A stretch of 19,267 bases of DNA from Clostridia bacterium (lineage in GTDB: Bacteria > Bacillota > Clostridia > Oscillospirales > CAG-272). Position numbers and translations under genes: made by a program. A model generated the notes under the pieces. That model searched no databases. It saw only the letters and a list, made by a program, of their open reading frames with translations, and was not told the origin of the DNA. Positions 1 to 7,518 of the stretch are shown piece after piece. The stretch lies in contig JAGAFM010000013.1 of assembly GCA_017612655.1 (NCBI GenBank), positions 1 to 19,267 on the forward strand, given 5' to 3'. Each line of letters opens with the position of its first letter. The first letter of the stretch is position 1.

Positions 1-1049
1 CCCCGGGATTCGATGAGATCAGCCCGTCAGTTGAGATCCTTGAAACCGGAATCAAGGTCATTGACCTTCTTGAACCTTATTCGAAGGGCGGAAAAATCGG
101 CCTCTTCGGCGGTGCAGGCGTCGGCAAGACCGTTCTGATTCAGGAACTCATCAACAATGTCGCGAATCAGCACGGCGGTATCTCCGTTTTCACCGGTGTC
201 GGTGAGCGTACCCGTGAGGGCAATGACCTCTACCACGAGATGAAAGACAGCGGCGTTCTCGAAAAGACCTGTCTGGTCTACGGCCAGATGAACGAGCCGC
301 CCGGGGCGAGAATGCGCGTGGCGCTCTCCGGCCTGACGATGGCGGAATATTTCCGCGATACCGAGGGGCAGGATGTGCTGCTCTTCATCGACAATATTTT
401 CCGTTTCACACAGGCGGGCTCCGAGGTGTCCGCACTGCTCGGCCGCATGCCGTCCGCCGTCGGTTATCAGCCGACGCTCGCGACGGAAATGGGCGCGCTG
501 CAGGAGCGCATCACCTCGACCGGCAAGGGCTCGATCACTTCCGTGCAGGCGGTCTATGTCCCCGCGGACGACCTGACCGACCCGGCGCCGGCAACGACCT
601 TTGCCCACCTTGACGCAACGACCGTTCTGTCCCGTCAGATCGCTTCGCTCGGTATCTATCCGGCTGTCGACCCGCTGGAGTCCAGTTCCCGCATCCTCTC
701 GCCGGAGATCGTCGGCGCGGAGCATTACCGCGTCGCACGGCAGGTGCAGACCATTCTGCAGCGCTATACCGAGCTGCAGGATATTATCGCGATCATGGGA
801 ATGGATGAACTGTCTGACGAGGACAAGCTGGTGGTCGGACGCGCCAGAAGGCTTCAGCGCTTCCTGACCCAGCCGACCCATGTAGCGGAAAAGTTCACCG
901 GAACCGCCGGCGTCTACGTGCCGATCAAGGAAACTGTCCGGGGATTCCGGGAGATCATCGAGGGAAAGCACGACGCGCTTCCGGAATCCGCCTTCCTCTA
1001 TGTGGGCACGATCGACGAGGCCGTAGAAAAGGCAAAGCGGGCGGGCTGA
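1..1049 (+). CDS. atpD: F1Fo ATP synthase subunit beta (5' end missing)
   Basis: Catalytic beta subunit of the F1 headpiece, which makes or hydrolyses ATP at the cytoplasmic face of the membrane. The frame is open from base 3 and 348 residues are present; beta subunits are usually 460-480 residues, so roughly 115-120 N-terminal residues lie outside the window. The Walker A loop GGAGVGKT is at bases 108-131. The segment GERTREGNDLYHEM and the Walker B strand VLLFIDNIFRF follow. The C-terminal lever motif reads DELSDED (bases 804-824) instead of the usual DELSEED, a conservative change. The stop lies two bases before the atpC start, so the two genes are co-transcribed. Identity is essentially certain. 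The coupling ion, H+ or Na+, cannot be read from this subunit. Confidence 0.98.
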   Translation, partial: PGFDEISPSVEILETGIKVIDLLEPYSKGGKIGLFGGAGVGKTVLIQELINNVANQHGGISVFTGVGERTREGNDLYHEMKDSGVLEKTCLVYGQMNEPPGARMRVALSGLTMAEYFRDTEGQDVLLFIDNIFRFTQAGSEVSALLGRMPSAVGYQPTLATEMGALQERITSTGKGSITSVQAVYVPADDLTDPAPATTFAHLDATTVLSRQIASLGIYPAVDPLESSSRILSPEIVGAEHYRVARQVQTILQRYTELQDIIAIMGMDELSDEDKLVVGRARRLQRFLTQPTHVAEKFTGTAGVYVPIKETVRGFREIIEGKHDALPESAFLYVGTIDEAVEKAKRAG

Positions 1050-1051
1050 CC

Positions 1052-1456
1052 ATGGAAGGGTTCATTCTGAAAGTCGTGACCCCGGAAGGGGAGGCGTTCA
1101 GCGGTGAAGTGAAGGGCATTCTGCTTCGGACCACCGAGGGCGATGTCGGAATTCTCAAGGGACATATCCGCTACGTGGCCACTCTGTCCGAGGGGTATCT
1201 GAAAATCCGCTTTCTGGACGGCTCCGAGCGCCTGGCGACCTGTATGAACGGATTTGTTTCCGTTCAGGACGACGTGGTGCGCATCATTGTCAAGTGTTTT
1301 GAATACGCTGACGAAATTGACGTGGAACGTGCGCAGGCGGCAAAGGAAAAAGCCGAAAAGAGAATTGCCGATCATCGGTCGGACACTGATGTCATTCTCG
1401 CGGAAGCGAAACTGAAGCGGGCTCTGACCCGTCTCCGCGTTTCGGGCAATCTGTAA
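1052..1456 (+). CDS. atpC: F1Fo ATP synthase subunit epsilon
   Basis: Epsilon subunit of the rotor stalk, which couples gamma to the c-ring and can inhibit ATP hydrolysis through its C-terminal helices. The protein has 134 residues, the normal length. An N-terminal beta-sandwich (about residues 1-85) carries the family pattern around GDVGILKGH, although the following IRYVATLSEG is less typical than the usual HAPLIAPL. A charged, Ala/Glu/Lys-rich helical hairpin (about 88-134) follows. It starts two bases after the atpD stop, as expected for the last gene of an atp operon. No U-tract terminator is visible after the stop, so some read-through into the next gene is possible. Confidence 0.93.
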   Translation: MEGFILKVVTPEGEAFSGEVKGILLRTTEGDVGILKGHIRYVATLSEGYLKIRFLDGSERLATCMNGFVSVQDDVVRIIVKCFEYADEIDVERAQAAKEKAEKRIADHRSDTDVILAEAKLKRALTRLRVSGNL

Positions 1457-1580
1457 CAGGATTCCATATCAAACAGGATGTCGGGAGGATACGGTGCTGC
1501 GCCGGGTGGCGCCGCGCCGTTTCCCTTACCGGCGGGTGAAGTCCGTTTTCCGGACGAAGGGAACGAGGGGAGATCTATTC

Positions 1581-3356
1581 ATGAACAGACGGGATTCAAT
1601 CAGAATTCTTGCTCTTCTGCTCTGCCTGATCTTTCTGTTCTCCTGTCAGTCTCTGCCGGATCCGGAAGAGCCTGTTTCAACGGATCCTTCCCTCCCGGCG
1701 GAAACGTGTTCCGAAACGGAGACATTCCCCGATCAGACCGAAGCGTCCTCCTTTGAGGAAACCGAGGAACCGCCCCCCGACGTTCCTCTTCCGCCGATTT
1801 CCCTGAGCGAATTCACCCGGGGAAGCGAAGGGTCGAACGAACTGTTCCTCTACGGAATTCAGGCAGAGGCCGACGAACTCCGGCTTCTTCTGGAGTCGTA
1901 TCCGTACAGGATCACGCTCCTTGCCTACTCCACGGACGGGAAACGCGCCCTGTCTTACCGGAAAAAAGACACCTATCACTCGGCCTGCACGATTAAAGCC
2001 GCGTATCTTCTGTATGTGTGCACGGTTCTTGACAGCGGAGAAGAGAGCGGGGAGACGGAACTCGAATACGGGGAGCGTCATTATTACGAAGGGTCGGGAA
2101 GGGTTCGCTTTTCGGAACCGGGAACCCGCTTTACCATCGAATATCTGATACGGCAGGTCCTTTCGATCAGCGACAACAGCGCATACCGAATGCTCCTTGA
2201 GCATTTCGGCGTGGACGGGTACAACCGGATGCTCTGGGATATCGGCGCGTCTTCCTATTATCTGGCACCGGATACGATGTTTTCCGGAAAAGCATCCCCC
2301 GTGGAACTGCTGAGAATCTGGAACGCCGTCTATGAATATCTCGGAAGCGATGCCGAACACGCTCCGCTCTACCGGAGTTCCTGTACGGATACCGACCATG
2401 CGTACGGTGCGATGACCCTGACGGACTACTCCTACTCCCACAAGTCCGGTGAAAACCTGTATCGGTTTCCCACAACCAACGACGCGGGAATTGTTTGGGC
2501 CGAAACCCCCTACCTCTACTGCATGTTCACCGACACCGCGTATACGGAGGAAAAGCAGGAGCAGATCAATGAGATCATGAGGCAGGTTCACCGGCTGATG
2601 AAGCCGGAATCCGAGTCCGAAGTTCCGGAGGAGCCATCCGGAGAATCAGGCCGAAGCTGCTTTATCAATGAGTACTTCGGAGTCGAAAAGGAATCCATTC
2701 TCAGCTGGCTGACCTCGCATGAGTCGGATGATTATTATCTGGGAACGCCTTTCGGCGATCAAAGCATCGTTTTCAATTCCGATTCCTGCATGAGACCGAA
2801 CGGGCGTTTCAGGGGGGATGATCCCCACATGACCTGCACGGGGTTCGTTCTGGATGTCCTGATGGAGTCTTCCGGCGGCCGGTCCGAAGACGTTCACCGG
2901 CTTGCCAGGGAGATCGTCGACCTCTGCGATCAGAACGACTGGATGGCGAAAAAACCGATCGACTATTACCGGAACGAGATGAACGCTTTTTACTGGGGAG
3001 CATTTATTCAGCACTTTGAGGAATCCAGGATCAACTACACGGAGTATCAGACGATTTCGGAACTGCTGGAATCCCGGGAAGCGAAAAAGGGAGACCTGCT
3101 GTACTTTATTCCCAACAACACGGTGTACAGCAACAACGAGCTGGGATATGCGTGTGATGAGTTCGGGAATATCATCGACTGCCATCTTGGTTTCTACTGG
3201 GGGAGCGACAATTCGGGAGAGGATTTGTTCTGGCATTCCACAGTCGACGGGCTGACGGGTTATCCCATGGATCAAACGGCCGGAGCCTTCAATCAAATCG
3301 GGCCCATCTGTCCGCCGTCTGCGTATTTCAGCGTTTTGCTGGTACCGCTTGGGTAA
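1581..3356 (+). CDS. Two-domain wall lipoprotein: class A beta-lactamase-like plus NlpC/P60-like
   Basis: Predicted exported lipoprotein of 591 residues that probably acts on peptidoglycan. A basic start and hydrophobic stretch end in the lipobox L-F-S-C (Cys22), followed by an acidic Pro/Ser/Thr/Glu linker to about residue 80. Domain 1 (about 85-345) has the layout of class A beta-lactamase/DD-peptidase folds: C136-T-I-K139 at the SxxK position, S197-D-N199, and K288-S-G290. The nucleophile position is therefore Cys, not Ser. Domain 2 (about 365-591) resembles NlpC/P60 peptidases: T-C419-T-G-F-V matches the D-C-S-G-F nucleophile motif, and H535 lies in CHLGFYWG after a GDLLYF strand. I chose ATG 1581, which follows a purine-rich site (gaggggag) and places the signal peptide at the N-terminus. 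A GTG at 1494 with a GGAGG five bases upstream would add 29 Arg-rich residues. Domain assignments come from motifs alone and the substrates are unknown. Confidence 0.75.
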   Translation: MNRRDSIRILALLLCLIFLFSCQSLPDPEEPVSTDPSLPAETCSETETFPDQTEASSFEETEEPPPDVPLPPISLSEFTRGSEGSNELFLYGIQAEADELRLLLESYPYRITLLAYSTDGKRALSYRKKDTYHSACTIKAAYLLYVCTVLDSGEESGETELEYGERHYYEGSGRVRFSEPGTRFTIEYLIRQVLSISDNSAYRMLLEHFGVDGYNRMLWDIGASSYYLAPDTMFSGKASPVELLRIWNAVYEYLGSDAEHAPLYRSSCTDTDHAYGAMTLTDYSYSHKSGENLYRFPTTNDAGIVWAETPYLYCMFTDTAYTEEKQEQINEIMRQVHRLMKPESESEVPEEPSGESGRSCFINEYFGVEKESILSWLTSHESDDYYLGTPFGDQSIVFNSDSCMRPNGRFRGDDPHMTCTGFVLDVLMESSGGRSEDVHRLAREIVDLCDQNDWMAKKPIDYYRNEMNAFYWGAFIQHFEESRINYTEYQTISELLESREAKKGDLLYFIPNNTVYSNNELGYACDEFGNIIDCHLGFYWGSDNSGEDLFWHSTVDGLTGYPMDQTAGAFNQIGPICPPSAYFSVLLVPLG

Positions 3357-3442
3357 TCCCCTGCCGGATGTCATCGGAATGCGTGAATCCTGTGTCAGAT
3401 AAGAAGCTGAAATACATAACGTCCGCAAAGGAGGAAAAAACA

Positions 3443-4180
3443 GTGGTTGATACGATAAGAGTTCCGAATGGATCGACAGTCAAGATGATCGCGCACCGGG
3501 GGGCAAGCTCGCTGGAACGGGAGAATACCCTCCCGGCATTCCTCGCGGCATGCAACCGTTCGTTCTACGGGATCGAGACGGACGTTCACCCGACTTCCGA
3601 CGGCGGGTTCGTCATCATGCATGACAGCAATACTTCGAGAGTTGCGTTTGAGGAAGCGATCCTGGAAGAGTCCACACTGGAAGAAATTGCAAAAATCCGG
3701 ATTCGGGACCTCGACGGAGAATTCCGTCAGGATCTGCGCGTGCCGCTTTATTCGGAGTATCTTAAACTGTGCAGAAAATACGGCAAGAGGCCGATTATCG
3801 AACTGAAGGGAGAGTTTTCCGGCGAACAGTTCGACCGGTTTATTAAAGAGTCCGGGGACTGCTCCGATCTCACTTTTATTTCCTTCGACGAGGGGAACCT
3901 GATCTCCCTCAGATCCCGCCTTCCTTCGGTTTCGCTCCAGTATCTGACCGGATCCTGGGATGACGAGGTCCGTTCTTTTCTGAGGGAATACCGTCTGGAT
4001 CTGGATCTGTATTACGGAACGATGTTTTCCGAGGACGGCAAAGAGGTCGACCGTTCTATCCCGGAGACGCTCCACCGGGAAGGAAAGCTTTTAAACGTGT
4101 GGACGGTGGATACCCTTCCGGATGCGATTCCCCTGATTTCCGCCGGGGTTGATATGATTACCTCCAACACTCTGGAGTGA
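3443..4180 (+). CDS. Glycerophosphodiester phosphodiesterase family protein
   Basis: GDPD-family TIM-barrel enzyme of 245 residues. The family hydrolyses glycerophosphodiesters to sn-glycerol 3-phosphate and an alcohol. The catalytic signature is complete: H18-R19 in MIAHRGASS, E45 and D47 in GIETDVHPT, H60 in VIMHDSN, then a PIIELKG strand and a C-terminal LNVWTVDT strand. I chose the GTG at 3443 because AGGAGG lies at 3429-3434, eight bases upstream, and because the first barrel strand then begins 15 residues in. An ATG at 3368 would add 25 residues without homology. No signal peptide is present, so the enzyme is probably cytoplasmic. It sits 86 bases after the lipoprotein gene with no terminator between them and is followed by a strong terminator, so the two may share a transcript. 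Confidence 0.9.
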   Translation: MVDTIRVPNGSTVKMIAHRGASSLERENTLPAFLAACNRSFYGIETDVHPTSDGGFVIMHDSNTSRVAFEEAILEESTLEEIAKIRIRDLDGEFRQDLRVPLYSEYLKLCRKYGKRPIIELKGEFSGEQFDRFIKESGDCSDLTFISFDEGNLISLRSRLPSVSLQYLTGSWDDEVRSFLREYRLDLDLYYGTMFSEDGKEVDRSIPETLHREGKLLNVWTVDTLPDAIPLISAGVDMITSNTLE

Positions 4181-4203
4181 GACGAAGGAAAACAGAACAA
4201 AGT

Positions 4204-4244
4204 GCGGTCCTGACCCGGGATTCGGATCAGGACCGCCGTTTTTT
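4204..4244 (+). terminator. Rho-independent terminator after the GDPD gene
   Basis: A perfect 10-bp stem, GCGGTCCTGA (4204-4213) with TCAGGACCGC (4227-4236), has a 13-base loop and is followed by a run of six T (4239-4244). It lies 24 bases after the GDPD stop and 34 bases before the 3' end of the convergent foldase gene. Read on the other strand, the flank is only loosely U-rich, so termination of the leftward gene here is possible but weaker. Confidence 0.9.
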
Positions 4245-4277
4245 ATGGGATTATAAAGGGGAAAAACAGGAAAGGAA

Positions 4278-5375
4278 TTATGCTTCCGGTGTCGTTTCCT
4301 GTTCGGATTCGCTCTCGGAGTTCGGTGAGCCTGTGTCGTCGGTCACGACGGCATTTTCCCGAAGGAACCGGAAGGCGGCTGACCAGTCAGCCGAAAGCTG
4401 CAGGTTGTCCTTCCCTATGGCACGGTAAACGGCGTCAGCGTCGGCGTATGTGCCGCCCTGAATATAGCTGTTTACGAGATCGTTCAGATCTTCTTCCGTC
4501 CCCTGGATGTTTTCGGAACGGCAGATTGCGGTCAGGACGAGCTGCCGCTTGACAGAACCGATCGCGTTCTGGGATATTCTGCCGCAGAACGTGTTCAAAT
4601 CCACCCCGTACAGCTGCGCGAGATATTCCAGAGAGATCCCCAATTGAGAAGCGTATGCCTTGTACTCCTCCATCTGCTGGTTGTAGTTTCGCTCCGCGAG
4701 ATCCCTCGGGTAGCCGGGATCCTTAAAGGTAACGAGGGAATAGGCCAGACTGAACGCCTGATCTTCCATGACAGACTTTCTGGTTTCCTCCAGAAAGGCC
4801 TCCACGGTTGTGTACAGACCGCTGCTGGACTCGGAGACCATCTCGTCGGTCAGCTCGGTTGGCTTGACGTTCGCCTTTACGTCCGCGACGGTGACCGTAA
4901 AGACCGCTTCTTTTCCTTTGAACGCGTCGTCGGAAGTATACCCGTCGGGAATGAGTGCGCTGACTTCCTTCACATCGTCTTTGGAAAGCCCGATCAGGAT
5001 GTCATTGATTTCCGCGATTTTGGTCGGAGAAGTACCGCCTGCGAGCACGGTGGTTTCACTGATCGCCAGGCTGTCTTCCGTTTTGCCGTCAACGGTGCAG
5101 GTGGCAGAGAGCGTAACCCGGTCCCCTTCCTCCGCCGGTTTTCCCGTGGACTGAAGGGAGGTGTTGGCGCTCAGAATGCTGTCGACTTCCTCGTTGACTG
5201 CCTCGTCGATTTCAGATTGTTTCAATTCCAGCCCTTTGAACTGCCCCAGCTCGAGATACTGCTTCGTATCTTCAAACGTGTAGGAGGTCAGTTCCTTGAC
5301 GCCGCAGGATACTAGGGACAGCGTCAGCAGAGCCAGCGCCGTCAGAACGGAAAGGATCCGGATCATTCTTCTCAT
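4278..5375 (-). CDS. Trigger-factor-like peptidyl-prolyl isomerase lipoprotein
   Basis: Predicted lipoprotein foldase of 365 residues on the outer face of the membrane. The signal peptide ends in the lipobox L-V-S-C (Cys24). Residues about 75-170 look like an FKBP-type domain with the pattern EEGDRVTLSATCTVDGK and a later FKGKEAVFTVTVADVK strand, as in the trigger-factor PPIase insert. The helical remainder (about 175-345), including ELTDEMVS, resembles the trigger-factor C-terminal chaperone arm. The end is an acidic Ser/Glu-rich tail. The upstream ATG at 5390 is rejected as the start because its own codons contain AGGAG, which serves the ATG at 5375 with seven bases of spacing. The gene is monocistronic, with its own promoter at 5433-5461. 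A role parallel to PrsA in folding secreted proteins is inference; the sequence is closer to trigger factor than to parvulin. Confidence 0.78.
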   Translation of the reverse strand: MRRMIRILSVLTALALLTLSLVSCGVKELTSYTFEDTKQYLELGQFKGLELKQSEIDEAVNEEVDSILSANTSLQSTGKPAEEGDRVTLSATCTVDGKTEDSLAISETTVLAGGTSPTKIAEINDILIGLSKDDVKEVSALIPDGYTSDDAFKGKEAVFTVTVADVKANVKPTELTDEMVSESSSGLYTTVEAFLEETRKSVMEDQAFSLAYSLVTFKDPGYPRDLAERNYNQQMEEYKAYASQLGISLEYLAQLYGVDLNTFCGRISQNAIGSVKRQLVLTAICRSENIQGTEEDLNDLVNSYIQGGTYADADAVYRAIGKDNLQLSADWSAAFRFLRENAVVTDDTGSPNSESESEQETTPEA

Positions 5376-5432
5376 GGGAGGTCTCCTCATTCTTCTTTCG
5401 TTCGGTTATGCGGTTTTCGCAAACCGCTGAAA

Positions 5433-5461
5433 ATTATACCATAACAGAGTGCAAAAGGCAA
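5433..5461 (-). promoter_or_regulatory. Sigma-A promoter of the foldase lipoprotein gene
   Basis: On the minus strand, TTGCCT (5461-5456) and TATAAT (5438-5433) are separated by exactly 17 bases, with a TG just before the -10 (extended -10). A short hairpin, GCGGTTT with AAACCGC (5410-5427), would lie near the 5' end of the transcript. Transcription would start around 5426. Confidence 0.75.
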
Positions 5462-5508
5462 GCGCTTTCACAAGAAATTCACAAGCGCCGGCCCGGACGG
5501 CCAGCCCA

Positions 5509-5537
5509 TTGACTTTCCGGCGGTTTTGTGGTATCCT
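5509..5537 (+). promoter_or_regulatory. Sigma-A promoter of the FAD oxidoreductase gene
   Basis: TTGACT (5509-5514) and TATCCT (5532-5537) are spaced by 17 bases. The -35 is near consensus and the -10 matches four of six. It diverges from the foldase promoter, with about 47 bases between the two -35 boxes. Transcription would start near 5544, leaving a leader of about 130 bases. Confidence 0.6.
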
Positions 5538-5543
5538 AATACG

Positions 5544-5673
5544 CGGAAAACGGGGGGGAAGGTCTGCGGACGGAGAATGTCCGTCTGAAGACTTGCTTCT
5601 CCGCCTGTTAACCGCAAGTCAGAAACAGCCAAATGCGCCGAAATAGATGAGAAAGGTCCGGGGAGGGAAGACG
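5544..5673 (+). other. Structured 5' leader of the FAD oxidoreductase mRNA
   Basis: The stretch between the inferred transcription start and the ATG at 5674 has two consecutive inverted repeats: GACGGA (5569-5574) with TCCGTC (5580-5585), flanked by a possible outer GTCT/AGAC pairing, and GACTTGC (5590-5596) with GCAAGTC (5614-5620). An alternative pairing, GGAGAA (5572-5577) with TTCTCC (5597-5602), would compete with both. No U-run or known riboswitch core is recognised. The ribosome binding site is GGGGAGGGA just before the ATG. The structures are seen in the sequence; a regulatory role is inference. Confidence 0.4.
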
Positions 5674-7056
5674 ATGCGGCAGAACTATGATGTGATTATT
5701 ATCGGGGCCGGACCGGGCGGAATATTCTCCGCTTATGAGCTGGTGAAGGAACGGAGCGATCTGAAGATCGCCGTATTCGAAGAGGGAAACGAACTCGCGA
5801 AACGGAAATGTCCGATTTCCGAAGGATTAACCGACCGCTGCCTCGGATGCAAAACCTGTGCGATCATGAGCGGATTCGGCGGAGCGGGGGCTTTTTCGGA
5901 CGGGAAATACAATATCACCAACGATTTCGGCGGGACGCTCTACGAATATATCGGAAAGCGGGAAGCGCTCGCTCTGATGCGTTATGTGGATGAGATCAAC
6001 ATGGCTCACGGAGGAGAAGGAACCAAACTGTATTCCACCGCCGGAACCAGATTCAAAAAACTCTGCCTGCAGCACAAACTGATGCTCCTGGATGCGTCGG
6101 TCCGTCATCTCGGAACCGATGTCAACTATGTCGTCCTCGGAAATCTCTATGACGAGCTGAAGGAGAAGGTGGAGTTTCATTTCAATACACCCGTGGAGCG
6201 GATCGAGGCCCGGGAGGGCGGGTATCGGGTGTTTTTCCACGGAGAAAGCGAGTTCGCGGACTGCGGGAAATGCATCGTGTCCGTAGGCAGAAGCGGCAGC
6301 AAATGGATGGAGAAGATATGCGCCGAAATGAACATTCCGACCCGTTCCAACCGGGTGGACCTCGGCGTGCGCGTGGAGCTGCCTTCCGTCATTTTCTCTC
6401 ACCTTACGGACGAGCTGTACGAAAGCAAGATTGTCTACCGAACGGAGAAGTTCGAGGACCGGGTCCGGACTTTCTGCATGAACCCGAACGGCGTGGTGAT
6501 CAACGAAAACACGAACGGCATCATGACGGTCAACGGGCACTCTTTTGACGATCCCGCCAAACATACGGAAAACACGAACTTTGCGCTTCTGGTGTCCAAG
6601 CACTTTTCCGAGCCGTTCAAGGACAGCAACGGATACGGGGAAAGCATCGCGCGCCTCTCCAACATGCTGGGGGGCGGCGTCATCGTGCAGCGTTTCGGAG
6701 ATTTAATCCGGGGACGCAGGAGCACGGTCTCCAGAATTGAGGACGGTGCGGTGACCCCGACTCTCGCGGCCACCCCGGGCGATCTTTCTCTGGTTCTCCC
6801 GAAGAGAATTCTGGACGGAAACATTGAGATGATATACGCACTGGACGCCAATGCTCCCGGCACGGCCAATGACGATACGCTTCTTTACGGGGTAGAGGTG
6901 AAATTCTACAATATGGAAGTGGAAATCGACCAGAATTTGGAGTCCTGCCACAAGGGACTGTACGTGATCGGAGACGGAAGCGGCGTGACGCATTCCCTGT
7001 CTCATGCTTCCGCCAGCGGCGTATATGTGGCGCGAAGAATTCTCGCCGCTACCTGA
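5674..7056 (+). CDS. NAD(P)/FAD-dependent oxidoreductase with Cys cluster (COG2509-like)
   Basis: Flavoprotein of 460 residues. The N-terminal Rossmann motif is IIIGAGPGGIFSAYEL (residues 8-23). A cysteine cluster follows (C46, C56, C59, C62, pattern C-x9-C-x2-C-x2-C), then SGFGGAGAFSDGKYN, which is characteristic of the uncharacterised FAD-dependent dehydrogenases grouped in COG2509. The C-terminal FAD segment is YVIGDGSGVTHSLSHASASGVYVARRI. The length and both ends look complete. I preferred ATG 5674 because GGGGAGGGA ends five bases upstream and the Rossmann strand begins six residues in; an ATG at 5647 would add nine residues. The substrate is unknown. The gene stands alone behind its own promoter, divergent from the foldase gene. 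A truncated mgtC frame abuts its 3' end. Confidence 0.85.
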   Translation: MRQNYDVIIIGAGPGGIFSAYELVKERSDLKIAVFEEGNELAKRKCPISEGLTDRCLGCKTCAIMSGFGGAGAFSDGKYNITNDFGGTLYEYIGKREALALMRYVDEINMAHGGEGTKLYSTAGTRFKKLCLQHKLMLLDASVRHLGTDVNYVVLGNLYDELKEKVEFHFNTPVERIEAREGGYRVFFHGESEFADCGKCIVSVGRSGSKWMEKICAEMNIPTRSNRVDLGVRVELPSVIFSHLTDELYESKIVYRTEKFEDRVRTFCMNPNGVVINENTNGIMTVNGHSFDDPAKHTENTNFALLVSKHFSEPFKDSNGYGESIARLSNMLGGGVIVQRFGDLIRGRRSTVSRIEDGAVTPTLAATPGDLSLVLPKRILDGNIEMIYALDANAPGTANDDTLLYGVEVKFYNMEVEIDQNLESCHKGLYVIGDGSGVTHSLSHASASGVYVARRILAAT

Positions 7057-7078
7057 CGGACCCGCAACCGGTTTTGCC

Positions 7079-7489
7079 GTGAGCGGAATGGGATTTCTGG
7101 GCGCCGGAACCATCATCAAGGACAAGCTGACGGTCCGCGGCCTTTCCACCGCCGCCAAGCTTTGGATCAGCGCCGCCATCGGTGTCGCCGGCGGAGCCGG
7201 TTTTCTCGCGGAATCCGTCGTCTTTACCGTGTTTGTTCTGATCCTCATCTGCGGAATCAACGCATTTGACAGCTGGTTCAAAAAACGGGGCCCGGCCATC
7301 ACGGTTTCCGCCTCAAACGGAATCCCTCTGATTCAGATCATCACCAATGCCGCTGCGTACAATAACCTCTCCGTGCACGATATTGACATTCTGGAAGTCG
7401 GGGAAGAGCGCACGGTTGCCCGGGCCTATCTGCCGCTCGGTGTTTCGGACACAACGGCCCGGTACTTCGCCAATCATCTGGACACCTAA
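7079..7489 (+). pseudogene. 5'-truncated MgtC/SapB-family membrane protein
   Basis: The frame encodes the second half of an MgtC-type protein: VSGMGFLGAGTIIKD, VRGLSTAAKLWISAAIGVAGGAGF and a hydrophobic segment ending ILICGINAFDSWF, then an ACT-like cytoplasmic tail to the stop at 7489. MgtC proteins normally have about 220-240 residues with several transmembrane helices before this point. Here recognisable homology begins at about 7046-7079, inside or just after the last codons of the FAD oxidoreductase. The missing N-terminal half is not encoded upstream in any frame, because that DNA is the intact oxidoreductase gene, so this is a deletion and not a frameshift. The in-frame GTG 7079 and ATG 7088 have no ribosome binding site. 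The remaining 136-residue frame has no internal stops, suggesting a recent event, or else an assembly join. Confidence 0.75.
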
Positions 7490-7498
7490 CCGGATCTG

Positions 7499-7518
7499 AC
7501 GGTTCATCGGTGAACCGT
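7499..7518 (+). repeat. Perfect inverted repeat after the mgtC remnant
   Basis: ACGGTTCA (7499-7506) and TGAACCGT (7511-7518) form a perfect 8-bp stem with a TCGG loop, ten bases after the mgtC stop. No T-run follows, so it is not a typical intrinsic terminator. It may be a relic terminator or an RNA-stabilising hairpin. A second small GC-rich inverted repeat (GGCCG/CGGCC, 7525-7537) follows. The remaining bases before the next ATG at 7596 contain a -10-like TAGAAT (7563-7568) but no convincing -35. Confidence 0.5.

Noticed and set aside
27..971. A 314-codon open frame antisense to atpD
   Set aside because: The plus strand here is unmistakable ATP synthase beta; the antisense frame shows no family motif and no ribosome binding site.
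1457..1580. GC-rich small inverted repeats after atpC (for example GTCCG/CGGAC near 1541-1555), considered as a terminator or a REP-like element
   Set aside because: The stems are short (about 5 bp), no U-run follows, and no second copy is seen in the window. The gap holds no other clear feature apart from the alternative GTG start at 1494.
1478..1756. A 92-codon frame overlapping the start of the wall lipoprotein
   Set aside because: It overlaps the lipoprotein signal peptide in another frame and is Gly/Pro-rich without any motif. The AGGAG-like sequence near its start lies inside the frame, not upstream.
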